Source: Cricetomys ansorgei (Eukaryota > Chordata > Mammalia > Rodentia > Nesomyidae). Taken from it: 64,000 nt of DNA. The stretch spans positions 2,797,501-2,861,500 of the forward strand of contig JAMJFZ010001816.1 of NCBI GenBank assembly GCA_026225945.1, read 5' to 3'. The position numbers were made by a program, and so were the translations under genes. The notes below the pieces were generated by a model, which made no database searches, was not told the DNA's origin, and saw only the letters and a program-made list of their open reading frames with translations. Below are positions 21,587-33,309 of this stretch, in pieces (the first letter of the stretch is position 1; each line of letters opens with the position of its first letter).

Positions 21587-21722
21587 ATTTTTTTTTGAGA
21601 TAGGGTCTCACTATGTAACTCTGGCTGTCCTGGAACTCACTGATCTCCAACTCACAGGGACCTACCTCCCTCTACCTCCTGAGTGCCGAGATTAAAAGTG
21701 TGGGCCATCACACTTAGCTTTT
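21587..21722 (-). repeat. B1 SINE
   Basis: GAGATAGGGTCTCACTATGT, TGGCTGTCCTGGAACTCAC and GAGATTAAAAGTGTGGGCC. A smaller antisense B1 piece (TTGCTACATAGCCCAGCC) lies just upstream at about 21510-21532. Confidence 0.9.
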
Positions 21723-22690
21723 GCAACTCCCCAAGAAGCATCCACTTGAGGTGTACTAACAGCAGTCTACAAGTGCGGGGGTTCACTTCTGATTTTAAGT
21801 CCTTTGGGGACTGTGAATAGTTTCTCTCTGGTTGTTAGTAATTAAAACAAACAAGCAGAAAGACTTATATTATTCTACCTCGCTGCCAAATTGGATATTG
21901 CTCAACTCAAAATTAAATGTACACACACCCATAAAACTAGCCAAACTGGCTCTTACAATTACATAAAGTTCCCTCTGTTCATTAGAAGGCTGCCTTTCAT
22001 GGATTTGTCCTGTTTGGCATATACATCAAAGTAACAGTCATAAAGACTCCTAAAAAAAATTTGGAGCATGTAGAGGTGGAAGCATTTTTAGGATTTTTTT
22101 TTCTCCCAGTTTCATTGGAAGAAATACATAGTGTTGTTATTGTGATACTAAGCTTAAGGAACGGAACATAAATTTTTAATATTTTGTTCAAACTTGGTAT
22201 GGTTAGGTCCAAGTCACCTAATCACGGCAGATATGATTCAGCCTTGTGCATCTTGGGAACTGTGTCTGAATACCAGCCTTAATCTTCTGGGCGATTGATT
22301 CATTCTCTAACGTGATTAATAATCTGGGAGCCAGCCATGCCAGCCATCACTACCAGCCTTTTAGAAGTGTCTTAGGTTCATGGCTCTGTGGACACACTCG
22401 GTTGTACTCTGGAGGGCGTGTGTCCTAAACCTTCTCTTCTTTGTAGCAGTTTTACTGTAACTACGAGAATGGATTTCTTAGGCTGCCCACAGCATTCCAC
22501 CTTCTTTTGAGTATTCTCTTTTCCCAAGACTACAAATCAATAACAGATAGGTTAGGGGATTAAAATACAAAGGAACGGCAGAGCCTCACCAAGGAAACAT
22601 GCTGCTTAAGTTCCTAGATCTTTGAAGAGTATGTGGGGTAAAAATATTTAGCTTCATTCATTCATTTGTCAAAGGCATGCCTCTGAAACC
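21723..22690. other. No recognised feature
   Basis: About 970 bp without a recognisable repeat or gene. Confidence 0.5.
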
Positions 22691-22756
22691 TCTTTTCTCT
22701 CTCTCTCTGTTCCTTCCTCTACCTCCTTTCCCTCCCTTCCTCCCTCCCTCCCTCCC

Positions 22757-22850
<94 letters not shown>

Positions 22851-22961
22851 CACTTTCTTTCTTTTTCTTTCTTTCTCTTTCTATCTTTCTTCCTCTTTCT
22901 TTCTTTCTCTTTCTATCTTTCTTCCTCTTTCTCTCTTTCTCTCTTTCTCTCTTTCTCTCTT

Positions 22962-22996
<35 letters not shown>

Positions 22997-23085
22997 CTTT
23001 TCTTTCTCTTCTCTCTCTCTCTCTCTCTCTCTCTCCCTCTTTCTTTCTTTCTTTCTTTCTTTCATCTTTCTATCTTTCTTTCCTT
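22691..23085. repeat. Long CT/CTTT/CCCT pyrimidine tract
   Basis: About 395 bp of C/T with very few interruptions (isolated A at 22851, 22883 and 22914). Blocks of TTTC, TC and TTTCTC alternate. The 176-codon Ser/Leu/Phe frame is artefactual. Confidence 0.97.
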
Positions 23086-23094
23086 CTTCGGCAA

Positions 23095-23275
23095 GGTCTT
23101 ATGAATGGAGCTACATCTCCAGTCTAAAACACAGCTGTTTTCAAGGCAGGGTCTCCTATACTTCAGGCTGTCCTCAAATTTGTTCTGTAGAAGAGACCGG
23201 TCTTTAACTTATGATACCTCTGCCTTCAACTCCCAAGTGCTAGGATCACAGGCAGGCACTCCTATATCCATCTTG
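23095..23275 (-). repeat. ID fragment followed by B1 SINE
   Basis: TATGAATGGAGCTACATCTC is the antisense ID head (23101-23125). B1 follows with AAGGCAGGGTCTCCTATAC, CAGGCTGTCCTC and CCCAAGTGCTAGGATCACAG. Confidence 0.7.
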
Positions 23276-24719
23276 GGACCTTTTAACATAAGGCATTTAG
23301 AAAAATTAAGGCAGGATGTCAGACTTATTACTGTAGGGTTGCTTGTTTACATGTCTGTCTCTGAGAGGGGACCAGGAGCCCCTTGGACGACAGCCTCCTT
23401 TAGTCTCTCTGTCCCACTGTCTGGCTTGGATCTTGGGCACGTGTTAAGGTGATGTTGTGTCACAGCTCCATCGCCCAGCTCTCTGAGCCCCAGATACAGC
23501 TGCTCCTTCACATGCGTGAGCTTATTCGGATCCTTATGGAGATCTGCTGGGATGGTTGCAAACTGTTTTGTGAGGGCACTGTCCTAGGGTGTGCTGCTGA
23601 TGGTCACCAGCTACTGAGCTGCTCAAGTAGTCTGGAACTTCTCTGTCCTATATCCATGGTGAAATTCACTGTGCTATCAAGAACTGCCTCTCCCTGTGTA
23701 CCCAGGACTCAGTAAAGAACTGGAAAATGATGTACAGAAATGCAAATGGCTATGTCCTACAACTAAACGGCCAGTTTCGTCATCCAGTGAGAGAAGAGAA
23801 AGAAGTTACAGTATGGGTAAGGACCTGAGGCATTGCCTTTGCCTTGTTAGCTCCTAATAGAAACAGCACAAAACAGGGTGGCGACAGGGGTGCGGGTGGT
23901 GATGGTGGCAGTGGTGGTGGTGGGGCAAGCAGAGAAAGTGCAGGATTACTTTTGAGAGGTTAGTTTTATATCCAGAAGCTTCCAGGGTGATGTCTTCTCC
24001 CCAACATTTTGCTGGGACTCCAGTTTGAACGTGCAGAGCAGAGCAAAACTACAAAGGGAAAGGTCTGGGCTTGCCTCTGTAGAGGGATCTGCCCTCCCCA
24101 CGCCCTCCCCACAACCTCCCCCAGTCCTCGGTGCTTTAGAAGCACAGGGGTGGAAAGTTTTGCCCACTTTGGCTTCCCTAACTTCTTCACGTGGGTGTGT
24201 GTTGTGTGCTGGCCTCTGTCATGAGGACTGCAGGTCGCTGTACCTGCTGTTGTGAGTCTCAACATGGGGAGACATGTGCCTGTGGTTACAGGCCTGTCCC
24301 AGGAGAACTTGTCATACTGGATATGGAAATTGTTCAAGCAAAGTGGGAGGCTAGATTGTCTTATTTTCATGCAGACACATAGGCTGCTGTCCTGGTGGAG
24401 AGCTGGACCACAAGGAAACCGTTTGCATAGATCACTCATCTGGCAGCTCTGGAGCCCTCAGTCAAGAGCATTTGTCTTCACAGACCAAGGGCGTTAAAGC
24501 AGAGTACCTCTGCTGAGAACCCACCGAGGGAGGAGGGAGGCAGGGGCAGGCTTTCCCAGCACCATCTTGTAGCCCTCCCTTTCCCCTGTCTCCATTATAA
24601 ATGACTTTCCAGCCTTTTAAAGCAATTTTGTTCAGGTTTTCTCCTTTGTTCCTTAGTAATTCTTCTCTGTGTTTCTTTCCTCCCCAACCCCGGCCCCTTT
24701 TCCACCATCGCCCGCCCCT
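23276..24719. other. Repeat-poor stretch with a short GGT run
   Basis: A GGT/GAT/GGC run sits at 23888-23924. Frames 23449-23715 (+) and 23966-24439 (-) have no recognised domain. The C-rich, CA-containing 24080-24130 contributes to several overlapping frames on both strands. Confidence 0.5.
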
Positions 24720-24842
24720 TATTTTTTGAGACAAGTTCTCACTATGTAGCTCTGGTTGGCCAGGAACTTGTTATGTAGATGAGGCTAGCCTGGAACTGAC
24801 AGATCCACCTGCTGGGATTAAAGGTGTGTGCTATCTTGCCCT
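24720..24842 (-). repeat. B1 SINE
   Basis: TTTTTGAGACAAGTTCTCAC, AGGCTAGCCTGGAACTGAC and TGCTGGGATTAAAGGTGTG. Confidence 0.9.
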
Positions 24843-26492
24843 CCTTAGTTCCTTTTATTCTCTCTCAGGATGGTCCTCTGACTTGTGCTTGGTCCACGGT
24901 TTTTGAAGAACTGATTTAAGCCTCAGCTCTGGTGTAAGACGAACCTGCTGTAGGAAAAAAGGAACTGAATTTCCTAAAGCCTACAACCACACCTGCCGAC
25001 GACGGAAGGTGTTTTCCCCAAACGCAATTACACAAGGATTAATGATGGGTAAACGTCAATGTTAAGAGATTTAATTTGGCTAAACATTATACAGTGTGTC
25101 TACTTAATCAGAGGGGTTTATCTGATCCTCTCTGTTTTCTCTTTCTTTTCCTTGTGCTACAAAATTTCCAAGAACAGGTAGCTGTGCCTGCCTCTCTGCT
25201 GATTTCCTTGTTCTGGGCCCATGGGACATTGTGAGACCAGCATTCTTGTGATACTTCGGTAACTTCCACTTCAGGGGAAACAAAGAGGAACCAGATACAT
25301 GCAAATATAAAACCAAACCAGATATGCACAGGCTGACTTCACACCTGCCCTCTCCCTGCAAGGGAGCTTCTAGATCTTGGTTTGTTCTTTTCCACCACAT
25401 AGCAGAGGGCTCATTACAGCTCTTTTATTTCGGAGCTTTTACCCAGAGGACAAATAGCCTAATTTGTCTCCTTTCCCCATGGAACTCTTAGGCCTTTGGG
25501 AATCCATTTTTGATTTTCTGAAATGTACATGAGACAAAAATAATCCACACCTATCACATATGTAATGCCTAAAAATCTTTCTCCAAGAGTATGGATGATC
25601 TGCAAAGAAGCACTCATTGCTCTAGGTTCCCAGGGTGATTTCTGCCTCCTACGATTTTAACGCTGCCCTGTAAACAGCAGAGAATGAGCTTGGAGGAAAG
25701 AAAATTGTTTTGTGGGAGTTCTTACTTTGCTTGATGATTGAGTGAATTCTTTTAAGTGAGTATGTTCCTAGTTGGGAAGAACAGATACATTCATTTTAAT
25801 AGTTTCTGCTTGTTGGCTATTTATTCAAAAAAGAAAGAAAAAAAGCCACTCTCCAGGAGTCCATCTGCTGTTACATTTGGTGGGAACTACATGCACTAGA
25901 AAATACAGCTAAACACACTTCGTTCACATTCTCCCTACCTTTGGACTGATACCAGTCATAAAAGCCATCTCGTATAGACAATCTGTTAAAATAAGTTACT
26001 CAGAAACCCAAACAGGTGTAAAGGTCACTGTGAGTGTTAGTGGGCTCCCCTTTCGCTGTGGCTTTAACCAAACCCAAACGGTCTGAACTGCTGTTTTATA
26101 GTCCACGCTTTACATTATATGACTGTGTGACTGTTGCTGACAGAATCCCGTTTCCTGCTTTAGAACCCTCGTGAGATGTGGTGCTTAACGTATATGTTCT
26201 TGTCATGTTCTCGTTTTGACCAGAACCTCAGAGTTTGCAGACAGTTTGCTTTTCCACACTTTAAAATACATCATCTCCCCCAAGGTGTACTTTAAGAATA
26301 GATGGGCAAGGAAAAGGAAGTCAAAGGTGTCCTTTAGATGAGAAACAGGGCATCGAACAAGCTGGAAGGAACTGGGTTTCTGAAGAGGCCGAAAGAATCT
26401 TCTCCAGTGACAAGAAAGACACACAAGTTGAAAGCCGGAGCAAGCACATGGAAGGGAAGTGGCTGCTCTCCTCCGTCGTCTTCTGGGCACCA
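24843..26492. other. Longest repeat-poor stretch (about 1.65 kb)
   Basis: No SINE, LINE, LTR or microsatellite recognised. The minus frames 25104-25400 and 26203-26508 lack recognisable domains. It is the first place to test for conserved non-coding sequence. Confidence 0.55.
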
Positions 26493-26652
26493 TTTCTGCG
26501 CCTTGCATTTTGTTAGGTTCTTCACAGACATGATCTCATTTAACCCTTGATGGGCTTCAATGAAGCAGCAAGACCTTGGCGTGAGCAAAGCCTGTGACTC
26601 GCTCAAGATCAAACAGTAGGGGATGAGCTGGTCTAGCATTCTGGTTGAGTGA
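26493..26652 (-). repeat. MIR fragment
   Basis: GATCTCATTTAACCCTTGAT, TGTGACTCGCTCAAGATCAA and ACAGTAGGGGATGAGCTGG follow antisense MIR order. Confidence 0.8.
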
Positions 26653-26981
26653 CATTTGACCATTAAAACTGCTTGTCCCTTTCTATCCCTGGGAACCCAG
26701 TTTTATGTCACAATGACAAGCAAATAGGGGCTTCTATTCGGATTTGGCCTGCGTTTTCAATGAGAAGGAAGAGTGCTGAAAACCTCAGTGTTCTCTGTAG
26801 ACTCAGCCGGGCCAAAGAGCTGCTGTTCTCATCTTGATAGAAAATAATGGGTACACGCGCCTCTGGCCTCTCTATTGTGCAGAGCAAAGGTGAATCATCA
26901 GTTTTGTCAAAATTGGAGCTGATCTACTCCCTTCCCATGTGCAAAAACACCCATTTTTGTTTCTCACAACCTACTCATTTG
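26653..26981. other. No recognised feature
   Basis: Unique-looking. No supported gene. Confidence 0.5.
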
Positions 26982-27108
26982 TTTGTTTTTTGAGACAGGG
27001 TTTTTCTCTTGTAACTCCGGCTGCCCTGGAACTCACTCTGTAGACCAGGCTGACCTCGAATGCACAGAAATCCACCTGCCTCTGCCTTCTGAGAGCTGGG
27101 ATTAAAAT
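26982..27108 (-). repeat. B1 SINE of the TTGTAACTC type
   Basis: GAGACAGGGTTTTTCTCTTG, TTGTAACTCCGGCTGCCCTG at 27009, ACCAGGCTGACCTCGAATGC and AGAGCTGGGATTAAA. Confidence 0.94.
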
Positions 27109-27119
27109 TTTAAACGATT

Positions 27120-27291
27120 ACATCTTGTGTATGTGGGGCATGCCACTGGACACATGTGGAAGTCAGAGCTTAACTTGGGGGGGGGGTTGTTGGTTTTTTT
27201 CCTTTCATCATGTGGGTTCTGAGGAATGAACTCAGATCCTCTGAGTGAGCAGCAAGCTCCTTTACCTGCTGAGCCATATTACAGGCCCCCA
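27120..27291 (-). repeat. B3 SINE
   Basis: ACACATGTGGAAGTCAGAGC, a G-run at 27177-27187, CATCATGTGGGTTCTGAGG, AATGAACTCAGATCCTCTG and TACCTGCTGAGCCAT. Confidence 0.9.
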
Positions 27292-27617
27292 TTTTCTTTT
27301 TTAAAAGAATCTACTAACTTGCCTATATTTGAAATAAGACTTCCCACTTCTTCACCTGGTAGTATGAATGAATGTGCCTTTCCTCCTCCAATCTTAATTC
27401 TGAAGGAAAAGGATCTTCTTCAGAATTTCACATGTGAAATTGCATTAGCCGACTCTGGCTGTTTCTTTATTTCAACTCATTCCTAACACTATTCTGTCTG
27501 AGATGTAGTATCACTTTTCCTGAAGTCATCTGAGCTATATGATTGCATACTTGCCAGTCAAGCATGATTGAAAATAATTTTTTTTTTCTAATTAGGAATT
27601 GGTTGTGGTGGTGGTGT
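27292..27617. other. No recognised feature
   Basis: Unique-looking, ending in a T-run and a GTGGTG stretch just before the DNA element. Confidence 0.5.
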
Positions 27618-28030
27618 GTTGTCTAGTTTTATGTCAATTTGACACAGGCTGAAGTCGTCTGAGAGATGGGAACCTCAATTAAGAAAATGCCTTCGCAAGA
27701 TTGGGCTGTAGGCAAGCATGTAGGGCATTTTCTTAATTAGTGATTGATGGAGGAGGGCCCAGACCATTGTGGGTGGTGCCACCCCTGGGCTGGTGGTCCT
27801 GGGTTCTATAAGAACACAGGATGAGCAAACTATGGGGAGTAAGTCAGTAAGCAGCACTCCTCCATGTCATCAGGTCCTGCCTCCAGGTTCCTGCCTTGTT
27901 TGAGTTCCTGTCCTGACTTCCTTCAATGTTGACCGGCAATATGGAAGCATAAGCCCAATAAACCCTTTCTTCCCCAACTTGCTTTCTGGTCATGGTGTTT
28001 CATTGCAGCAATAGAAACTCTAAGTCAGAT
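27618..28030 (+). mobile_element. Rodent non-autonomous DNA element (URR1/RCHARR1-like), full length
   Basis: Runs from GTCTAGTTTTATGTCAATTT to TTGCAGCAATAGAAACTC without interruption. Contains GGTGGTGCCACCCCTGGGC, CAGTAAGCAGCACTCCTCC and CAATAAACCCTTTCTTCCCC. The copy at 17885-18592 is its reverse complement. Strand is relative to that copy, and the hAT-Charlie class is from memory. Confidence 0.8.
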
Positions 28031-28305
28031 GGGGTGTCTCACAAGTGTGAGGAGCTGAGTTGGAATCCCCAGAAATCCTGTAAAAGGCTAAGCATGATGG
28101 GAGTGGGGTAAGCATGATATTGAGGGGTAAACCAGAGAGAGGTAGCTCCCTGGAGACTTAGGGACATGGACCATATAGCAAAGATCTGTCTGAAACCCAA
28201 GCAAAAAGGTGGAAGGCACCTAAGGACTGACACCCACATTTGTCCCCTGACTCCACCACGTGTGCTCAGCTCTCTATGGAAACACACATATATGAATGCA
28301 CATAG
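28031..28305 (+). repeat. B4/RSINE1-family SINE
   Basis: ID-like head GTGTGAGGAGCTGAGTTGG, middle AGCTCCCTGGAGACTTAGG, and 3' part TTTGTCCCCTGACTCCACC ending in CACACATATATG. It follows the DNA element directly. Confidence 0.75.
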
Positions 28306-28959
28306 CTCCTCTCCCCTAAAGAAATTGTACCCATAGCAGCATGTAGTTTAGTTGGGAATCATGTAAAGCCATATGATTCTAGTTATTGAACATGGAGGAG
28401 CAGGATGACTGCAAGTAGGAACGTGTTTATGTGGGAGTGAGTGGGCCCGTGGGCTGGTTTGCCACCATGACCTGGAAGAACTCGAGTTAGCAAATTGGTT
28501 AACATTTGATCTCTATCTTGAGGGAAGCAAGTGAATTCGGTTGAGTAAAAAGCAAGGTAAGGAAGAAACTACAGCACATCAAATAGGATACAAGAGACAA
28601 AAAAAGTTAGAAGACAGGACTGAAGTTCACCTGTGGGAGGGACATTAAGGGGCATTGGGCAAGATGAACGATATACATTTGCTGTATAATTACCAGCTCA
28701 GACTCTTGATTTTCCTCGGAAGAAGTTTTTTAGGCTAGATCGAAGAAAGAAAGGGATCCTGGGAAGACCACCGGCTGGCTACCAGCAAGCTATGGCAGAA
28801 GATACACTTCCCCTCTGTCTCCCACTTCTCATGTCTTAATGAATGAGAGGCACGAACAGTTCTCCATGCCTTTCTTGCCGAGGACAAAGTAGACACATGA
28901 AGACTTTTAGAACAAGTGTCTAAAGCTAAGAAACTATTGGCAGTTTGCACTGAACATTT
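28306..28959. other. No recognised feature
   Basis: Unique-looking. No supported gene. Confidence 0.5.
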
Positions 28960-29214
28960 CTTTATAGTAGGTCTGAGGACCATCCTGTACAATGTAGGAT
29001 GGTTTGTAGCATCCCTGAGGTGTGAGGACCACCCCGTACAATGTAGGATGGTTTATAGCATCCCTGACTACCCACTGGATGCTAGGAACATCCCCTACCC
29101 TCCTCAAAACTGCCTCCAGTTGGGAAAACCAAAAGTGCCTCCAGATATTGCTGAATAGCCTTCAGAATGACAAGGCAAAATCGTCTCCAGTTGAGACCCA
29201 CTGCTTTAGAGTAG
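28960..29214 (+). mobile_element. MER5A DNA transposon remnant with 49-bp duplication
   Basis: ACAATGTAGGATGGTTTGTA, CTACCCACTGGATGCTAGG, AGTGCCTCCAGATATTGCTG, GCAAAATCGTCTCCAGTTG and GAGACCCACTGCTTTAG match MER5A (hAT-Charlie, mammal-wide). The first third is duplicated: 28971-29019 and 29020-29068 are 49-bp units differing at five or six sites. Confidence 0.88.
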
Positions 29215-29253
29215 ATAGAACGAGCTACTAACGCAGGGTTTTTTTTTGGGTTT

Positions 29254-29282
29254 TTTACCTCGACTTGTTGGGTCGAGGTAAA
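29254..29282. other. Perfect 11-bp inverted repeat
   Basis: TTTACCTCGAC and GTCGAGGTAAA are separated by 7 bases, preceded by a T/G-rich run. No terminator-like or RNA-gene context is evident. Confidence 0.8.
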
Positions 29283-29334
29283 GGTTTATGAACTGAGAAA
29301 GGGCATGGAACTTGAAAATACATACTGTCTCTGT

Positions 29335-29432
29335 CCTGAAAGGATGCAGGTATACCTTTCCTTTGAATCTTCTCCCTAGGGCCCAGCACTGTTCCTCCAA
29401 CTTAGAAAATGGTTGATAAATGTTGAATAAAT
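29335..29432 (+). repeat. Possible L2/MIR 3' end
   Basis: GGCCCAGCACTGTTCCTCC and GATAAATGTTGAATAAATGG resemble the shared L2/MIR terminus. Confidence 0.5.
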
Positions 29433-29883
29433 GGGATTTTTTCTCCCGTGGTGTCTCAGTCTGCCTTTTGTCCTTAGAGAAGAAATCATATGGATCAGTG
29501 GCTATTTACTCTACCCTCTTACTGGCTTATTGTGTGCTATTTGAGAGTCCCTTGAATGTTGCAGAGGTAACCAAGGATACCAATATGATCACGTGAGCTG
29601 ACATATGGGGAAAGAATAGAGCAACAAATGTCACAAGGCCTGTTTTTCAGGTTTATTGCCAGAGTGTAGGGTTTGGAAGAGTGACTAGAAGAAGGGCCAG
29701 AGCCTCCCTCATACTGGGTATTATTTATAGCACCCATCCTTGCTAATTAACAATGTCTTCTAGGCCTTAAATGCTGTATTTCGCCCTAGCCAAGGGCAGG
29801 GTTATTCTTCCCTGTCTAGGAGGCAGGTCAAGGTGGCTGAGTCCTGACTCAGTGAAGCTCTGCTTCTTCTTACTTATTAATCT
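29433..29883. other. No recognised feature
   Basis: Unique-looking. No supported gene. Confidence 0.5.
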
Positions 29884-29992
29884 AATGTGGGACAGGGTCT
29901 CCCTTTGTAGCCTCAAACTGTCCACAAACTGGAAATCTCCCTGCCTCCGATTTTCTAGTGCTGGGATCATAATCATGTATCAGTACAGCATG
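29884..29992 (-). repeat. B1 SINE, old
   Basis: GGGACAGGGTCTCCCTTTGT, AAACTGTCCACAAACTGG and CTAGTGCTGGGATCATAA. Confidence 0.75.
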
Positions 29993-30764
29993 CTGAACTC
30001 CCCGGTTTCTCAGTGGAGGGCTCGGCTAGTCGAGAGGAGTGATGGATAGTCTATGTGATCTTTGTTTGGCAAGGATGTAGGTGACCATTGTCCTTCTGAC
30101 CACATGAAGACAAAGTAAAGGATTAAATCAAGCAGGCACACATTTTCTCCTCTCAGGGGCCTTTTGTTTTCCCTATCTTTTGACCTCCCCCTCCCCATTT
30201 TTGGAGGCAGCACATAATTTTGTGTTCAACATAGTCCCTCCGATTAATGACGAGACAAAAAAAATAAAATCCAGCCTGAGATTTCGAGGGAACTTCTTTT
30301 GTCAGGCTTTTATGTAAATGATCTTGATGCAGTGCCCTTCATCACTGCAGCCTCTGGGACAGGCCAGGGCAGACTCCTCTCTCACCTTTCCTGTGATACC
30401 AGCACCAGCATCTTCTGCATCCCAGACTCAAGAGCTCAGCTGAAATCTCCATGTGGCTGTTGGGAAGCATCCCAGACACACTGCAAAATGAGTGATGGCC
30501 CACCTCCCTTCCAGACCCGTTCCTGTGTCCTTACCCGTTTCCTTCAAAGGCAATTTCCCCTTCGAAGTGGCTAAAGTCAAACCCTCACTCTTGACTACTG
30601 TCTTTCTCTTTCACGTTGTCTTCTTCCCTTAATCAACCTTGTTGGATTTTCTTTAAACGGATTTTTAGGATCTAAATATGTTCACTATCTATCTGTGTTG
30701 CTACCGCATGGGTCTGAGTTACTGAAAACCTCCACAAAGTAGCAATGTGATATTTGAAAGTGGT
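29993..30764. other. No recognised feature
   Basis: About 770 bp of unique-looking sequence. Frame 30299-30574 (91 codons) has no recognised domain. Confidence 0.5.
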
Positions 30765-31275
30765 AATTCAGATCTTCTTACTCCTTTGCTTAAAACTTCT
30801 CCTAAATCCTCTTATCTCATACTAAAGACCAAATTCCTACTGCAGGCCCCTGCCTTTTATCCTTATCTCCGGCTGTTCTCCACCACCACCCCATCCCGGA
30901 CTTGCTATTCCTAAGTGGATGAGCCACGCTCGGCTTATTTTCGATGACTGGATGTCTTTCTTCGGATAGCTGTGCGATTTTATTCAGCTCCTTCAAGACT
31001 TTCCTTGCATATCACCCTGAATCAACCCTGTCTTGATGATGCTACTTAAATCTATAGTTTTCCACACTTAATTTTTTAATCCTTTCATATTTAAAAAAAA
31101 ATAGCAAATATTAACTTCCACTACTGTTTAATGTGCTTATTTGTGTACATTTGTCTTTGTCTCACTTGCTAGTCTGGAAGCTTCACAAGGGCAGGGAATC
31201 TTTGCTTATCCAAACCTCCTTAGTGTCTTTTGTACAGTATATGCTCATAACTACGTGTCGTAGAATCAATATCTT
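30765..31275 (+). repeat. L2 LINE 3' end
   Basis: TTTGCTTAAAACTTCTCCTA, ACTAAAGACCAAATTCCTAC, GGCCCCTGCC, then CTTGCTAGTCTGGAAGCTTC, ACAAGGGCAGGGAATCTTTG and TACAGTATATGCTCATAAC follow the L2 3' region. The 98-codon frame 31133-31429 lies in it. Confidence 0.85.
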
Positions 31276-31639
31276 TTTCACTTGTATTATTGCTCAGAAA
31301 ATGGTGAGTAGAAGGTTCTACACTGCAGTGGATAGTACCAGACTACTTCTCAAAGTGTGGCCTCGAAATTCAGGACCCACAAAGCTTTCTTTGCCCTTCT
31401 ATCAGCTTCATAAGGTTAGTATGAAATAAGTTGATACTACGATCATAAAACCTAGGGAGGTGTCTGGAGCTCCAATGATGACGTGGGTGTTATATTTTTA
31501 AGTATTCCCTCCTCTTGTAATCAGCTCACTGGCTGGGGCAGAGTAAGGGGCAAAGAAAGAATTTTTTGACAGTAAACACATGAATGAATGGATGGACTTT
31601 ACTGTGATTAACCCAACATTTGGTTACATTTCTATCCCA
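31276..31639. other. No recognised feature
   Basis: Unique-looking. No supported gene. Confidence 0.5.
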
Positions 31640-31845
31640 AAAGGCCGTATATGTACACATACATACGTCTCTGTGTGGGATGTGCACATGTGTGCAGTGC
31701 CCACTGAGACCGGAACAGGGCATCAGATGCCTGGAGCTGGAGTTACAGGCTCTTGTGAGCTGCCGCTCACGAGTGCTGGGAACCAAACTCGGGTCCTTTG
31801 CAAGAGCAATAAACACTCTTAACTGCTGAGCCATCTCTCCAGCCC
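31640..31845 (-). repeat. B3A/B2-family SINE
   Basis: CCTGGAGCTGGAGTTACAGG, AACCAAACTCGGGTCCTTTG and ACTGCTGAGCCATCTCTCC. Well preserved. The four overlapping frames here are SINE translations. Confidence 0.95.
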
Positions 31846-32299
31846 TCTACTAAGTTTATTTCTTTAAACATTTTATACATTAGGTCGCGATTGCCCCCTT
31901 TCTTTCTTTTAAGAACGGATTTCTATGTTGAGGGCAATGTGACAGGGTTCATCTAAGAGTTCACATTCAGATCTATTTGCATTTTATTACATGCTTATTG
32001 AGATGGTGTGAGAATGACGTAGTATCCCATTACACTTCTAATCTATGAATGAGGGTAAAGGTTCTCAGCAGTTCTTAACACAACATGCTGTTCCAATGCA
32101 TAGTGAGTATAAACACGTAAGGAAGGCTCCAGAGCGGAATGAGGCTTTTAATGACCTCTTTCTTACTTTGTTACGTGTCTGTGTTAACACTGTTTGAGTT
32201 TTTCTAATGCTCCTGCCTTCAGGAACATTGCGCTGATTTATTTTACCTGCTGTGTTTATATTTACACGATAGCCACATAAACATAGTCGATTTTTTAGG
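31846..32299. other. No recognised feature
   Basis: Unique-looking. No supported gene. Confidence 0.5.
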
Positions 32300-32327
32300 T
32301 TTATTTAATTTTTAAAAATTATGTGTA

Positions 32328-32414
<87 letters not shown>

Positions 32415-32563
32415 TTCAGTTGTTGTCAGAGGCCAGAGGTATTGGATCCCCTGAAGCTGGAATTACAGGCAGTTGGGAACCATTACTGTGCTTGCTGGGA
32501 ACTGAACTTGGGTCCTCTGGAACAGTAGTGCAGGCTCTTAACCACTAAGCCATCTTTTTAGCC
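32300..32563 (-). repeat. B3A SINE with (GT)n(GA)n at its tail
   Basis: GT run 32329-32360, then GA run 32361-32413, then GGCCAGAGGTATTGGATCCC, GAACTGAACTTGGGTCCTC and AACCACTAAGCCATC. The microsatellites lie on the 3'-tail side of the antisense SINE. Confidence 0.95.
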
Positions 32564-33309
32564 CATTATAAATATATTTTGGAGGCTCTTTTTATCAGGT
32601 GTAGCAAACTCTCTGAAATAGTCTCATAGGTTTAAAAAAAGATATAGAGACAAGGGCTCAGAAGAACACTCTGTTGTTTTGACTTACTTCTACTGTGAGT
32701 GAAGTTGAATCTGGCTTCTAATTCTATCACCCTACTCACGTCATGGAACTGTGCTCTCTGACCAACAGCCTGCTCTCGACTCTGCTCTGTCCTTCTGCTC
32801 CGTATCTGCAGCATTCTACACTGCTAACTCCCTGCTAACAGTCTCTGACTTGGGACTTGTGGCAAGTGTCATCCTCGTCTTCCCTCCCTGACTGTGCTAG
32901 CTTCCTGCAATGGCACGTCCTGATTCTCCTAAGATCGTCTTTGACCACCTTCTTGCTTTATGGACCTTTGCCAGGAGCTTCACCCACATCCATGTGATTC
33001 CAAGGTCAATATATTCAGGTTATACTGAGCTCCTGGCTTCTGGTCCACATTTCAAACAGCATCTTAACACAGATCAGGAGGTCATCTTTGGGTGCCGCTG
33101 TCCTGGTCTCCCTCTTCCAAAGCGCTCTTATATAATTGCTGCATGCTTGCAAGACATTAAATCTCCAGTGTCTAAAGCACCATCTGGTTGTTGGTTGAAT
33201 AGTCTTTGCATCTTTCCATCAGAGGGGACATTTTAACACCATGGAAGGATTGGTGATGATAAAGTTCTGACAGAAAACAACCAAAGGGAAGACAGGGCAG
33301 TACCTAATA
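32564..33309. other. No recognised feature
   Basis: Unique-looking. Frame 32910-33236 (108 codons, +) is free of simple repeat, but I recognise no domain and there is no transcript context. Stop-free length alone does not support a gene. Confidence 0.45.

Noticed and set aside
22677..23207. 176-codon Ser/Phe/Leu frame, superficially like a signal or membrane protein
   Set aside because: The hydrophobicity comes from TTC/CTT/TCT codons of the 395-bp CT tract.
31133..31429. 98-codon frame near 31.2 kb
   Set aside because: It overlaps the L2 3' end and shows no L2 ORF2 protein motif; this is untranslated L2 sequence.
32910..33236. 108-codon frame without simple repeat
   Set aside because: No domain recognised and nothing in the flanks suggests an exon. 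Listed only so that it can be tested against RNA data.
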